Shown piece after piece: positions 43,491 through 51,905 of a DNA stretch of 64,000 nt. The notes beneath the pieces are model-generated. The model was not told the DNA's origin. It searched no databases and saw nothing but the letters and a program-made list of their open reading frames with translations. Each line of letters begins with the position of its first letter. Position 1 is the first letter of the stretch. Origin of the DNA: Sediminibacterium sp. UBA657 (GTDB lineage Bacteria; Bacteroidota; Bacteroidia; Chitinophagales; Chitinophagaceae); NCBI GenBank assembly GCA_002299885.1, contig DBOB01000002.1, positions 5,337 to 69,336 on the forward strand, in the 5' to 3' direction. Position numbers and translations under genes: made by a program.

Positions 43491-44813
43491 CTAGTATCTA
43501 TAAGCGTCAGACTTAAATGGACCTGCTTTAGGTATACCTAAATAAGCTGCTTGCTCATCTGTTAATTCGTCTAATTGAGCACCTACTTTAGCTAAGTGTA
43601 AACGTGCTACCTTCTCATCTAAATGCTTAGGCAATACATACACTTTGTTTTCGTAGTTTTTATGGTTTGTCCATAATTCAATTTGTGCTAATGTTTGGTT
43701 AGAGAAAGAGTTACTCATCACAAAAGATGGGTGACCAGTTGCACAACCTAAATTCACCAAACGGCCTTCTGCTAAAACGATTACATCTTTACCATCGATA
43801 TTGTATAAATCAACTTGTGGTTTGATGGTATCTTTTGTATGACCATAATTCTCATTCAACCAAGCCATATCAATTTCAATATCAAAGTGACCGATATTAC
43901 ATACAATCGCTTTATCCTTCATCACTCTAAAATGCTTTTCGTTGATCAAGTCTCTACATCCAGATGCAGTCACAATGATATCCGCTTCTTTCACAGCATC
44001 AATCATACGCTTTACTTCGTATCCGTCCATTGCAGCTTGTAAAGCACAGATAGGATCAATCTCAGTTACAATCACACGGCAACCAGCACCACGTAAAGAA
44101 GCGGCAGAACCTTTTCCTACATCACCGTAAGAACCAACTACTGCAACCTTACCAGCCATCATCACATCAGTCGCACGACGAATCGCATCTACCAATGATT
44201 CTTGACAACCGTATTTATTATCGAACTTAGATTTAGTTACTGAATCGTTTACGTTGATTGCAGGCATTGGCAATGTGCCTTTTGCCATACGCTCATATAA
44301 ACGGTGTACACCAGTTGTTGTCTCTTCACTCAAACCTTTGATACCAGACACAAATTGTGGGTACTTGTCTAATACCATATTGGTTAAATCACCACCATCA
44401 TCCAAGATCATATTTAAAGGACGATCTTCACCGCCGAAAAATAATGTTTGCTCAATACACCAGTCACCTTCTTCAATAGATTGACCTTTCCAAGCAAATA
44501 CACCCACACCTGTTGCAGCAATTGCAGCTGCAGCTTGATCTTGTGTAGAGAAGATATTACAAGAGCTCCACTTTACTTCTGCACCTAATGCAGTTAAAGT
44601 TTCAATCAATACAGCAGTTTGGATGGTCATGTGTAAACAACCAGCAATACGTGCGCCTTTTAATGGTTGACTAGGACCATATTCTTCACGGATACTCATC
44701 AAGCCTGGCATTTCTGCTTCTGCTAAACGAATTTCTTTACGTCCCCAATCTGCTAGGGAAATATCTGCTACTTTATAAGGTAGGCTAAAATCGATGTTTT
44801 GTAAACCTGACAT
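43491..44813 (-). CDS. ahcY: Adenosylhomocysteinase
   Basis: A 440-residue NAD-dependent enzyme splitting S-adenosylhomocysteine into adenosine and homocysteine, relieving product inhibition of methyltransferases such as the FkbM-type protein at 56268. It shows GCLHMTIQTAVLIETL, the NVNDSVTKSKFDNKYG block with the catalytic Lys, the NAD motif VGSYGDVGKGSAASL, and a C-terminal LAKVGAQLDELTDEQAAYLG ending in DAYRY (family-typical KPxxYRY-like). A promoter TTTG-N19-TACCTTTA lies upstream, overlapped by a 17-bp palindrome, and a terminator follows. It is divergent from an Lrp-family regulator. Confidence 0.97.
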   Translation of the reverse strand: MSGLQNIDFSLPYKVADISLADWGRKEIRLAEAEMPGLMSIREEYGPSQPLKGARIAGCLHMTIQTAVLIETLTALGAEVKWSSCNIFSTQDQAAAAIAATGVGVFAWKGQSIEEGDWCIEQTLFFGGEDRPLNMILDDGGDLTNMVLDKYPQFVSGIKGLSEETTTGVHRLYERMAKGTLPMPAINVNDSVTKSKFDNKYGCQESLVDAIRRATDVMMAGKVAVVGSYGDVGKGSAASLRGAGCRVIVTEIDPICALQAAMDGYEVKRMIDAVKEADIIVTASGCRDLINEKHFRVMKDKAIVCNIGHFDIEIDMAWLNENYGHTKDTIKPQVDLYNIDGKDVIVLAEGRLVNLGCATGHPSFVMSNSFSNQTLAQIELWTNHKNYENKVYVLPKHLDEKVARLHLAKVGAQLDELTDEQAAYLGIPKAGPFKSDAYRY

Positions 44814-44831
44814 ATTTAATTATTTAGAGTG

Positions 44832-44862
44832 TAAAGGTAGATTTGTAGGATAAAATGACAAA
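44832..44862 (-). promoter_or_regulatory. Promoter of ahcY
   Basis: On the minus strand, TTTG (44862-44859), exactly 19 bases, then TACCTTTA (44839-44832); one mismatch from TAnnTTTG. It ends 18 bases before the ATG. Confidence 0.6.
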
Positions 44863-44876
44863 ATATTTGATATTTT
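44860..44876. promoter_or_regulatory. Candidate operator between ahcY and the Lrp gene
   Basis: Perfect inverted repeat AAAATAT-TTG-ATATTTT overlapping the distal box of the ahcY promoter. AT-rich palindromes of this size are typical Lrp/AsnC targets, and an Lrp-family gene starts 54 bases away. Confidence 0.45.
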
Positions 44877-44929
44877 TAGGATATTCGGCTATAATTATCT
44901 ATTTTTATGATGATTTATGCTAAAATAAT

Positions 44930-45433
44930 ATGAAAAACAATGCTTCATTAGTAGATTCGGCTATTCCTCAACAATCTATCTCCTTAGACGAAAAGGATTT
45001 AGCCATTTTACGCCTCTTGCAAGAGAATGCGAGGATCACGGTAAAAGAAATCGCTGATCAAATTCATTTGAGCACTACGCCGGTTCATGAACGAATAAAA
45101 AGGCTAGAAGCAGGAGGAGTTATAAAGCAATATGCCACTTTAATTGATGGGACAAAAGTAAAAAAGGGATTGATGGTCATTTGTTATGTGTCTCTAAATC
45201 AGCACAGTAAGCAGTCGGGGGGTCAGTTTATCAAGCTTATTAATGAGCTAGCTGATGTGGTGGAATGCTATAGCATTTCGGGTGAATTTGACTTTATGCT
45301 AAAGATTGTGACCGAGGATATGAACAGTTATTACAATTTCCACGTCAATAAATTAAGCCAGGCCGACAATATAAGTCAGGTACAAAGCGTTTTTATAATG
45401 GGTGTGGTTAAACAAACCCATTTAATAGTATAA
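44930..45433 (+). CDS. Lrp/AsnC family transcriptional regulator
   Basis: A 167-residue DNA-binding protein: winged helix-turn-helix (about 18-75; LDEKDLAILRLLQENARIT, then IADQIHLSTTPVHERIKRLE) and a C-terminal RAM/AsnC ligand-binding domain (about 85-160; VVECYSISGEFDFMLKIV). Family members bind amino acids or related small molecules as octamers. It is divergent from ahcY with a perfect AT palindrome between them, so control of its own gene and of methionine-cycle metabolism is plausible. It starts with a 17-residue extension before the helix-turn-helix. A 3D-domain protein gene follows after 11 bases. Confidence 0.93.
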   Translation: MKNNASLVDSAIPQQSISLDEKDLAILRLLQENARITVKEIADQIHLSTTPVHERIKRLEAGGVIKQYATLIDGTKVKKGLMVICYVSLNQHSKQSGGQFIKLINELADVVECYSISGEFDFMLKIVTEDMNSYYNFHVNKLSQADNISQVQSVFIMGVVKQTHLIV

Positions 45434-45444
45434 TCATCACAGGC

Positions 45445-45891
45445 ATGAAACACTTCATTTTGAAATATATAAAGTTTCTAGGTATAGTGGTCATCCTATG
45501 CATTGTAGTGGGGTCTTTTTATTGTTTAAGACCAGTGCATAAAGCGATTGTAATGCAATATCCTATTGTTTTAAAATCAATGAAGGTCGTTTCTTTAAGT
45601 ACCTATAAAGCAGATACCACCGAAACAGATAGTTCACCTCTGGTTACAGCAAGTGGTTTTAAATTAGATAGCTTGAATCCCAAAAAGCATAGAGTGATTG
45701 CCATTAGTAGAGATTTAAAAGAATTATTTTCTTTCGGAGATAAAGTAATGTTAACCAATGCAGGAAAGTTTAATGGCATTTGGTTTATTCATGATGTCAT
45801 GAATAAAAGATACAAAAACAAGATTGATATTTTAATCAATCCAAGCGACCGCCAACTTAGTTTAAAGGGAGTGTTGATTTCTAAGATTTAG
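45445..45891 (+). CDS. Membrane-anchored 3D-domain (double-psi barrel) protein
   Basis: A 148-residue protein with one N-terminal transmembrane segment or uncleaved signal (about 8-27), then a 3D/RlpA-like domain (about 65-148). The domain has TASGFKLDSLNPKKHRVIAI, FGDKVMLTNAGKFNGIWFIHD and KNKIDILI, matching the pattern in which conserved Asp residues lie on a double-psi barrel related to lytic transglycosylases such as MltA. It is probably periplasmic and peptidoglycan-associated; activity is not shown. It lies 11 bases after the Lrp gene and is probably read with it. Confidence 0.72.
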   Translation: MKHFILKYIKFLGIVVILCIVVGSFYCLRPVHKAIVMQYPIVLKSMKVVSLSTYKADTTETDSSPLVTASGFKLDSLNPKKHRVIAISRDLKELFSFGDKVMLTNAGKFNGIWFIHDVMNKRYKNKIDILINPSDRQLSLKGVLISKI

Positions 45892-45904
45892 AAACTTCGT
45901 TTAC

Positions 45905-46423
45905 TTAGAAGTTTAATCGCATGACATAATCGTCCATGTAAAATCCATTGCCAATATCAAACTTGAATTCGGCTTCTTTAATAAAGCCTTGCTTTAGATA
46001 AAATGAATAAGCATCATTATGTTTATTCACTTGTAAGAAGATAGAACTCGATCCAGCTACTTTAGCAAATTCAATTGCTTTAACTAATAATGCTTTACCA
46101 GTGCCTGTGCCTTGGGCAGCTGGGAGGACATATAATTTATTTAGTTTGTGCGATTTTGAACCTTTGTTTTCTTCAGGACCTACTGAACAAAAACCTACAT
46201 CGTCCCATTGCTCGTTTTCTTTTTTGATACTTGCAATATAAAATACGCAACCCGAATCCATTTGTTTTTCTAATGATTCATCACTATACATCCAGTCCAA
46301 CATAAAATCAATTTGCTCCTGAGAGATGATATGCCCATAAGTGCTAGGCCAAGTGCGTTCAGAAATAGATCGAATGAGTGCGCGATCCGTTAAATTAGCT
46401 GTTCTAAGCATCATTTGATTCAT
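45905..46423 (-). CDS. GNAT family N-acetyltransferase
   Basis: A 172-residue acetyltransferase. The acetyl-CoA pyrophosphate loop is LYVLPAAQGTGTGKALLVKA (Q/RxxGxG/A, about 103-112), followed by the VNKHNDAYSFYLKQGFIKE block typical of GNAT enzymes. Substrate unknown; relatives acetylate amino acids, aminoglycosides or protein N-termini. It is convergent with the 3D-domain gene (13 bases apart) and 47 bases downstream of valS. Confidence 0.9.
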   Translation of the reverse strand: MNQMMLRTANLTDRALIRSISERTWPSTYGHIISQEQIDFMLDWMYSDESLEKQMDSGCVFYIASIKKENEQWDDVGFCSVGPEENKGSKSHKLNKLYVLPAAQGTGTGKALLVKAIEFAKVAGSSSIFLQVNKHNDAYSFYLKQGFIKEAEFKFDIGNGFYMDDYVMRLNF

Positions 46424-46470
46424 AGCTATGAAGGATAAAAATTAGTCTATACAAAGACGGGTCATCAATT

Positions 46471-49080
46471 TTATAATTGCGCTAAACTTTCTTCAATGGT
46501 TTGGATTCTAGCTAAAGCATCTGCTTTCTTTTTTTGTTCAATAGCAATCACTTCTGGTTTTGCATTTTGAACAAACTTTTCATTCGCTAATTTCTTTTCA
46601 ACGCTTTCCAAGAAACCTTTTTGGTGTGCTAAATCTTTTAATAAATTTTCTTTTAAACCAACCGTATCAATTGCTTGGTCTGCTACTAAGTAAAATTTAT
46701 CTTTTTCTAAAGCCACCACAATGCTTGATCCAATAGGGGCATTGGTATATGCTATACTTTTAGCATTGACTTGCTTTGCTAAAATATTTTGTATGGTTTG
46801 ATAGGCAGCATTATTTTCGGATTGGATATGCACCTCAATAGTATCCTTAGGCTTTATTTGATTTTTATTTCTTGCATCACGTAAAGTAGAGATCACATTC
46901 TTTAAAAGTACGCCAGCATGCAATACAGATTCGTCTACTTTGTTCACTGGTGCTAACTCCTTCACGCATAAATCCTGTGTTTGGGTTTTTAGCATATGGT
47001 GAATCTCCTCTGTGATGAATGGCATAAATGGATGCAATAATTGAAGCAAGTCATCATAGAATGCAATACTCTTTTCAAATACTTTTGTATGAATAGGTTG
47101 TTCAAAGCCAGGCTTGATCCACTCAAGGTACCAACTACAATAGTCATCCCATATCAATCCATAAATCGTTTTCAATGCTTCACTTAATCGGAATGTTTTA
47201 AGCATTTCGTCTACCTCTAATTGCGTGGCACTTAGTTTTGCTTGGAACCAATCCATCGCGAATGCTGCATCCTCAGGAATAGGGCCTTCGTTACTTTGAC
47301 GTGGCTCCCACATTTTTAGTAGTTTGGTCGCATTCCAAAGTTTGCTATTGAAATTTCTTCCTTGCTCTAAAGTAGACTCATCAAATAATAGATCATTTCC
47401 AGCAGGAGAGGCAATCATGATTCCAAAACGAACTGCATCCGCACCATATTGATCTATCAATCCTAGTAGATCTGGTGAGTTCCCCAAGCTCTTGCTCATT
47501 TTTCTTCCTTGCTTATCACGCACAATACCAGTAAAGTATACATCCTTAAATGGAATCTTCCCAGTGTATTCTTCTCCAGCCATGATCATCCTTGCTACCC
47601 AGAAGAAAATAATTTCTGGAGCAGTTACTAATGTACTAGTAGGGTAGTAATAATTAATTTCTGCATTGTTTGGATTGGACATCCCTTTAAATACTTCGAT
47701 TGGCCATAACCAACTACTAAACCAGGTATCTAAACAATCGGCGTCTTGATATAATTCTTTAACAACAGTTTCTGGGAAAGCTGCATGTACTTTTTCAAGA
47801 CTAGCTTCCACATATACATTGCCTTCTTGATCGTACCATGCTGGTATTCTGTGTCCCCACCATAATTGTCTACTGATACACCAGTCTTTAATGTTCTCCA
47901 TCCAATGACGGTAGACATTTTTAAATTTAGCAGGATGAAAATGAATTTCATCCGACATTACTTTCTCCAATGCTGGTGCAGCTAATTGCTTCATATCTAC
48001 CCACCACTGCAAACTCAATCTTGGTTCAACAACCGCATCCGTTCTTTCGCTAAAACCAACTTGATTCACATAGTCTTCTATCTTAACCAAATTGCCAGAT
48101 GCTTCTAAATCCTTTGCTATAATTTTTCTTACTTCAATCCTGTCTTTGCCAATATACATGGGTGCAGCATCGTTCATCGTACCATCGTCATTCATGGTAT
48201 CAATCACTTCTAGTCCATGCTTTTGACCTAGTTGAAAATCATTGATATCATGCGCCGGTGTTACTTTCAATGCGCCAGTTCCGAATTCAATTTCAATATA
48301 ATCATCTGCAATAATAGGGATACGTCTATTGATCATTGGCACAAAAGCATGCTTGCCAATTAAATGCGTATACCTAGGATCTTTAGGGTGCACACAAACT
48401 GCTGTATCTCCGAAAATAGTTTCAGGACGCACCGTAGCAATGGTAATAAACTCCTCTCCCGGTATATCTAATTTGTACCTGATATGGTACATCTTGCCAT
48501 TGACTTCTTTATGGATTACTTCTTCATCACTCAATGCAGTCTTTGCCTTCACATCCCAATTGATCATGCGTTTACCACGATAAATTTTTCCCTTCTTGTA
48601 TAAATCAATAAATACTTTTATAACAGTTTCATAATAGTCTGGGTCCATAGTGAAAGAAGTACGCTCCCAATCCAAACTACATCCCATCTTTCTTAATTGC
48701 TGTAAAATAATGCCGCCATATTTTTCCTTCCACTCCCAAGCATAACTCAAAAATTCTTCACGGCTTAAAGAGGACTTTGCAATCCCTCTTTCTCTCAACA
48801 TCGCAACCACTTTTGCTTCTGTCGCAATAGAAGCATGATCCGTACCAGGCACCCAACAAGGGTTCATTCCTTGCATACGGGCACGACGTACTAAAATATC
48901 TTGTATCGTATTATTCAAGCAATGGCCCATGTGTAAAACACCGGTTACATTAGGAGGTGGAATGACCACCGTATAAGCAGGCTTGTCATTAGGTACACTG
49001 TGAAAATACCCCTGGTCAATCCAATGCTGATACCATTTGGTCTCTACTGCTCCCGGTATAAAATTTTTACTCAATTCCAT
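46471..49080 (-). CDS. valS: Valyl-tRNA synthetase
   Basis: An 869-residue class I aminoacyl-tRNA synthetase. It has the HIGH-type motif PPPNVTGVLHMGH (about 41-53), the CP1 editing domain (about 190-340; VRPETIFGDTAV), the KMSKS motif GRKMSKSLGNSPDLL (about 525), the anticodon-binding domain, and a C-terminal coiled-coil arm (about 805-869) typical of ValRS. A TATTTTTG box lies 28-35 bases before the start. It is divergent from a DEDDh exonuclease gene. Confidence 0.97.
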   Translation of the reverse strand: MELSKNFIPGAVETKWYQHWIDQGYFHSVPNDKPAYTVVIPPPNVTGVLHMGHCLNNTIQDILVRRARMQGMNPCWVPGTDHASIATEAKVVAMLRERGIAKSSLSREEFLSYAWEWKEKYGGIILQQLRKMGCSLDWERTSFTMDPDYYETVIKVFIDLYKKGKIYRGKRMINWDVKAKTALSDEEVIHKEVNGKMYHIRYKLDIPGEEFITIATVRPETIFGDTAVCVHPKDPRYTHLIGKHAFVPMINRRIPIIADDYIEIEFGTGALKVTPAHDINDFQLGQKHGLEVIDTMNDDGTMNDAAPMYIGKDRIEVRKIIAKDLEASGNLVKIEDYVNQVGFSERTDAVVEPRLSLQWWVDMKQLAAPALEKVMSDEIHFHPAKFKNVYRHWMENIKDWCISRQLWWGHRIPAWYDQEGNVYVEASLEKVHAAFPETVVKELYQDADCLDTWFSSWLWPIEVFKGMSNPNNAEINYYYPTSTLVTAPEIIFFWVARMIMAGEEYTGKIPFKDVYFTGIVRDKQGRKMSKSLGNSPDLLGLIDQYGADAVRFGIMIASPAGNDLLFDESTLEQGRNFNSKLWNATKLLKMWEPRQSNEGPIPEDAAFAMDWFQAKLSATQLEVDEMLKTFRLSEALKTIYGLIWDDYCSWYLEWIKPGFEQPIHTKVFEKSIAFYDDLLQLLHPFMPFITEEIHHMLKTQTQDLCVKELAPVNKVDESVLHAGVLLKNVISTLRDARNKNQIKPKDTIEVHIQSENNAAYQTIQNILAKQVNAKSIAYTNAPIGSSIVVALEKDKFYLVADQAIDTVGLKENLLKDLAHQKGFLESVEKKLANEKFVQNAKPEVIAIEQKKKADALARIQTIEESLAQL

Positions 49081-49107
49081 GCTAATTGCTTTTCCTATAA
49101 TGAGTTA

Positions 49108-49115
49108 CAAAAATA
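49108..49115 (-). promoter_or_regulatory. TAnnTTTG promoter box for valS
   Basis: Minus-strand TATTTTTG, 28 bases before the ATG at 49080. No good distal TTTG at 19-21 bases. Confidence 0.5.
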
Positions 49116-49165
49116 AGGAAAAGCCGCTAGCTATTATTGACAAAAAAATGCGAACTTGGAGCCTT

Positions 49166-49759
49166 ATGGAATTTGCAATTGTAGACATAGAGACCACTGG
49201 CGGTATGCCCCACACACATGGGATCACCGAAATCGCAATTGTGATGCATAATGGAGTGGAAGTAACAGGTAAATATGTGACTTTGGTGAATCCAAGACAA
49301 AAAATCCCTCCATTCATTGTGAATATGACGGGCATTAGTGACGAAATGGTCGCTCAAGCACCAATTTTTGAAGAAGTAGCACCCCAGATATACAATTTAT
49401 TGAAAGACCGCATTTTTGTGGCACACAATGCAAGCTTTGATTATTCTTTTGTTAGATACTTATTAGGCAAGTCTGGGTATGATTGGTCCGCACCTAAATT
49501 GTGTACCATTCGATTAAGTAAAAAAGTATTTCCTGGTTTAGCTAAATATGGATTAGGTTCTTTAACGCGTGACCTTGGTATTCGCATAGAAGGTAGACAC
49601 CGTGCTTGGGGAGATGCGCAAGCAACAGCCGAAGTGTTGACCATGGCGATCGAAAAAGAGGGGATGGCGCCGATACATTATTTATTGGCTAAAAAAGAAG
49701 TCAGAAAAAAAATTGTGCCTCCTACAGACGAATCAAGTGATGCATCAAGTGAGGATTAA
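49166..49759 (+). CDS. DEDDh 3'-5' exonuclease (DNA polymerase III epsilon-like)
   Basis: A 197-residue exonuclease with Exo I FAIVDIETTGG (Asp and Glu), Exo II VAHNASFDYSFVR (Asp) and Exo III HRAWGDAQAT (His and Asp), the full DEDDh set. This could be the proofreading subunit or a repair exonuclease. The frame is open back to 49037, inside the valS promoter and start. ATGs at 49100, 49148 and 49166 are possible; 49166 (MEFAIVDIETTGG) gives the usual compact N-terminus. The GIY-YIG domain often fused in longer epsilon-like proteins is absent. It is convergent with purB, with a four-base stop overlap. Confidence 0.88.
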   Translation: MEFAIVDIETTGGMPHTHGITEIAIVMHNGVEVTGKYVTLVNPRQKIPPFIVNMTGISDEMVAQAPIFEEVAPQIYNLLKDRIFVAHNASFDYSFVRYLLGKSGYDWSAPKLCTIRLSKKVFPGLAKYGLGSLTRDLGIRIEGRHRAWGDAQATAEVLTMAIEKEGMAPIHYLLAKKEVRKKIVPPTDESSDASSED

Positions 49760-51096
49760 TACTCCGCTGTTACACCTGTATAATTCTGAGGGGTGATCTT
49801 CTTTAATTCTTTTTTCAAAGCAACAGTAATTTTCAATCCATCAATGAATTTGTGCATGGACTTTTTATCAATCTTGCTATTGCCTCTTGTTAAATCTTTT
49901 AATGCCTCATAAGGATTAGGATATTGTTCGCGACGCAAAATAGTTTGTATCGCTTCGGCCACAACTGCCCAATTATTTTCAAGGTCTTCATTGATTTTCA
50001 CTTCATTTAAAATCAACTTTCCTAAACCTTTTTCAATAGAATTAATGGCAATCGTTATGTGTCCAATAGGCACACCAATATTTCTTAAGACTGTAGAATC
50101 GGTTAAGTCTCTTTGTAGTCTACTAATAGGGAGCTTCGCTGAAAGGTGCTCCAATAAAGCATTCGCGATGCCTAAATTACCTTCTGCATTTTCAAAATCA
50201 ATTGGATTGACTTTATGTGGCATCGCACTTGATCCAACTTCACCTTTTTTGGTTTGTTGTTTAAAGTAATCCATAGAGATATAGGTCCAGATATCTCGAG
50301 TTAAGTCAATCAATATGGTGTTTAATCTTTTTAAGTTATCGCAATGTGCAGCAAAATGATCGTAGTGCTCAATTTGCGTGGTGAACTGCATACGCTCAAG
50401 GCCTAACACATCATCCACAAATTCGTTCCCTAATGATACCCAATTTTTCTTTGGGTAGGCGATATGATGTGCATTGTAATTGCCGGTAGCACCGCCAAAT
50501 TTAGCGGCATAAGGAATGCTGCTAAACAATTCTATTTGATGGTTGATTCTTTCTACAAATACCATGATCTCTTTTCCTAATGTGGTTGGGGAAGCAGATT
50601 GACCATGTGTCCTAGCTAGTAATGGAACTTTTTTCCATTGTTTTGCAAATTGGTATAATCTGTTTTGTAAATTAACATAGGCTGGTAAAATTTCAGATTC
50701 CATGGCATTTTTCCAACTAAGCGGAATAGCTGTATTATTGATGTCCTGAGAAGTCAGTCCAAAATGAATCCACTCTTTTAATGCGCTTGCTTTATGTTGG
50801 TCTAAAATTTCTTTTAAAAAGTATTCAACAGCTTTTACATCATGGTTGGTAGTAGCTTCAATCGCCTTAATTTTTGCAGCATCTTCCTCCGAAAAATTTT
50901 CTACCACGTCCAATAAAGCTTTTCTTAAACCTACAGGCACTTTAAAAAACTTCTTGTCACCTAAAAACAAAAAGTAGTGCACTTCTACCAATACGCGGTA
51001 CCTAATTAGGGCATATTCAGAAAAATAAGCACCAAGTGCTGCTGTTTGTTTGTGGTAACGACCATCGATGGGTGAAATTGCGCTTAATTGAGACAT
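49756..51096 (-). CDS. purB: Adenylosuccinate lyase
   Basis: A 446-residue enzyme of the fumarase/aspartase superfamily, removing fumarate from SAICAR and adenylosuccinate in purine synthesis. Motifs are SAISPIDGRYHKQT at the start, LARTHGQSASPTTLGKE (catalytic His) and the flexible signature loop GSSAMPHKVNPIDFENAEGN. The ATG at 51096 (MSQLSAISPIDGRY) fits the family; the frame upstream to 51138 would run across the mqnA promoter. This form resembles the E. coli type PurB (456 residues). purE, in the same pathway, lies 13 kb away. Confidence 0.96.
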   Translation of the reverse strand: MSQLSAISPIDGRYHKQTAALGAYFSEYALIRYRVLVEVHYFLFLGDKKFFKVPVGLRKALLDVVENFSEEDAAKIKAIEATTNHDVKAVEYFLKEILDQHKASALKEWIHFGLTSQDINNTAIPLSWKNAMESEILPAYVNLQNRLYQFAKQWKKVPLLARTHGQSASPTTLGKEIMVFVERINHQIELFSSIPYAAKFGGATGNYNAHHIAYPKKNWVSLGNEFVDDVLGLERMQFTTQIEHYDHFAAHCDNLKRLNTILIDLTRDIWTYISMDYFKQQTKKGEVGSSAMPHKVNPIDFENAEGNLGIANALLEHLSAKLPISRLQRDLTDSTVLRNIGVPIGHITIAINSIEKGLGKLILNEVKINEDLENNWAVVAEAIQTILRREQYPNPYEALKDLTRGNSKIDKKSMHKFIDGLKITVALKKELKKITPQNYTGVTAEY

Positions 51097-51100
51097 ATAG

Positions 51101-51133
51101 TTTGCTTTAAAACAATTTGAATGAATATCTTTG
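51101..51133 (+). promoter_or_regulatory. Promoter of mqnA
   Basis: TTTG (51101-51104), 21 bases, then TATCTTTG (51126-51133). Transcription should begin near 51138-51140, which excludes the TTG at 51117 as the mqnA start. Confidence 0.65.
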
Positions 51134-51149
51134 CACAAAGTTAATTCAA

Positions 51150-51905
51150 TTGGACAAGAGATGGCGCATTGGGGTGGTAAGTTATTTCAACACTCAACCC
51201 TTATTATTGGGGATAGAAAAGGCTGATTTTTTATCAAAAATAGAACTGGTTAAAGACTATCCAGCAAAGGTAGCTCAAGCATTGATCGATGGCCAGATTG
51301 ATATTGGATTGGTCCCAGTAGCCATAACACCTTTGTTATCAAATCCACATATCGTTTCGGACTTCTGTATAGGCACTAAATCCAAAGTGGCATCTGTCGC
51401 TATTTTCAGTAAAGTGCCTATGGAGCATATAGCATCCATCTACCTGGACTATCAAAGCCGAACATCCGTTCAATTGGCTCGAATTTTATTAAAAGAGTAT
51501 TGGAAAAAGGACATTCAATTTTTACATGCTCAAGAGGATTATATCCAGGCTATAGAGGGAACAACTGCTGTTGTCATTATTGGGGACAGGGCACTGGCTA
51601 ATTTAACAGAGTTTGAATATGTATATGATTTAGGAGAGGCTTGGATTGAACATACTGGTTTACCTTTTGTATTTGCTGCATGGATGTCGAATCAACCAAT
51701 ACCAGATGATTTTAAATCCATGTTTAATAACGCCAATGCCTATGGGGTGGAGCATATTGATGAAGTATTGAATCAACTTCCTGCTAGAAAGCATGGCTAT
51801 GACATGGAGACTTATTACACTAAGAATATTGCGTATCAATTGACTGATACAATGCAACAGGGGATGCAATTATTTTTAGAAAAAGTAAAGCAATTAGCGC
51901 CTTAA
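51150..51905 (+). CDS. mqnA: Chorismate dehydratase MqnA (menaquinone, futalosine pathway)
   Basis: A 251-residue periplasmic-binding-protein-fold enzyme that dehydrates chorismate to 3-enolpyruvyl-benzoate, the first futalosine-pathway step. Family features are WRIGVVSYFNTQPLL at the N-terminus, DIGLVPVAI, the VASVAIFSK strand, VIIGDRAL and LGEAWIEHTGLPFVFAAW. The frame has no ATG near the start; candidates are TTG at 51117 and TTG at 51150. The latter gives MDKRWRIGVVSY, the usual family N-terminus, and lies downstream of the predicted transcription start. No mqnB, C or D genes are in the window. The last 12 bases overlap the convergent flippase gene. Confidence 0.93.
   Translation: MDKRWRIGVVSYFNTQPLLLGIEKADFLSKIELVKDYPAKVAQALIDGQIDIGLVPVAITPLLSNPHIVSDFCIGTKSKVASVAIFSKVPMEHIASIYLDYQSRTSVQLARILLKEYWKKDIQFLHAQEDYIQAIEGTTAVVIIGDRALANLTEFEYVYDLGEAWIEHTGLPFVFAAWMSNQPIPDDFKSMFNNANAYGVEHIDEVLNQLPARKHGYDMETYYTKNIAYQLTDTMQQGMQLFLEKVKQLAP

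Noticed and set aside
43815..44484. Plus-strand frames of 62-76 codons opposite ahcY
   Set aside because: They arise from the codon pattern of a highly conserved gene and lack any start context or homology I recognise.
44814..44929. Possible SAM or SAH riboswitch upstream of ahcY
   Set aside because: Only about 20 bases separate the promoter box from the ATG, too short for an aptamer, and no conserved helix set is visible.
51121..51144. Seven-codon ATG frame upstream of mqnA, a possible leader peptide
   Set aside because: It overlaps the TATCTTTG promoter box, so its start would precede the predicted transcript.
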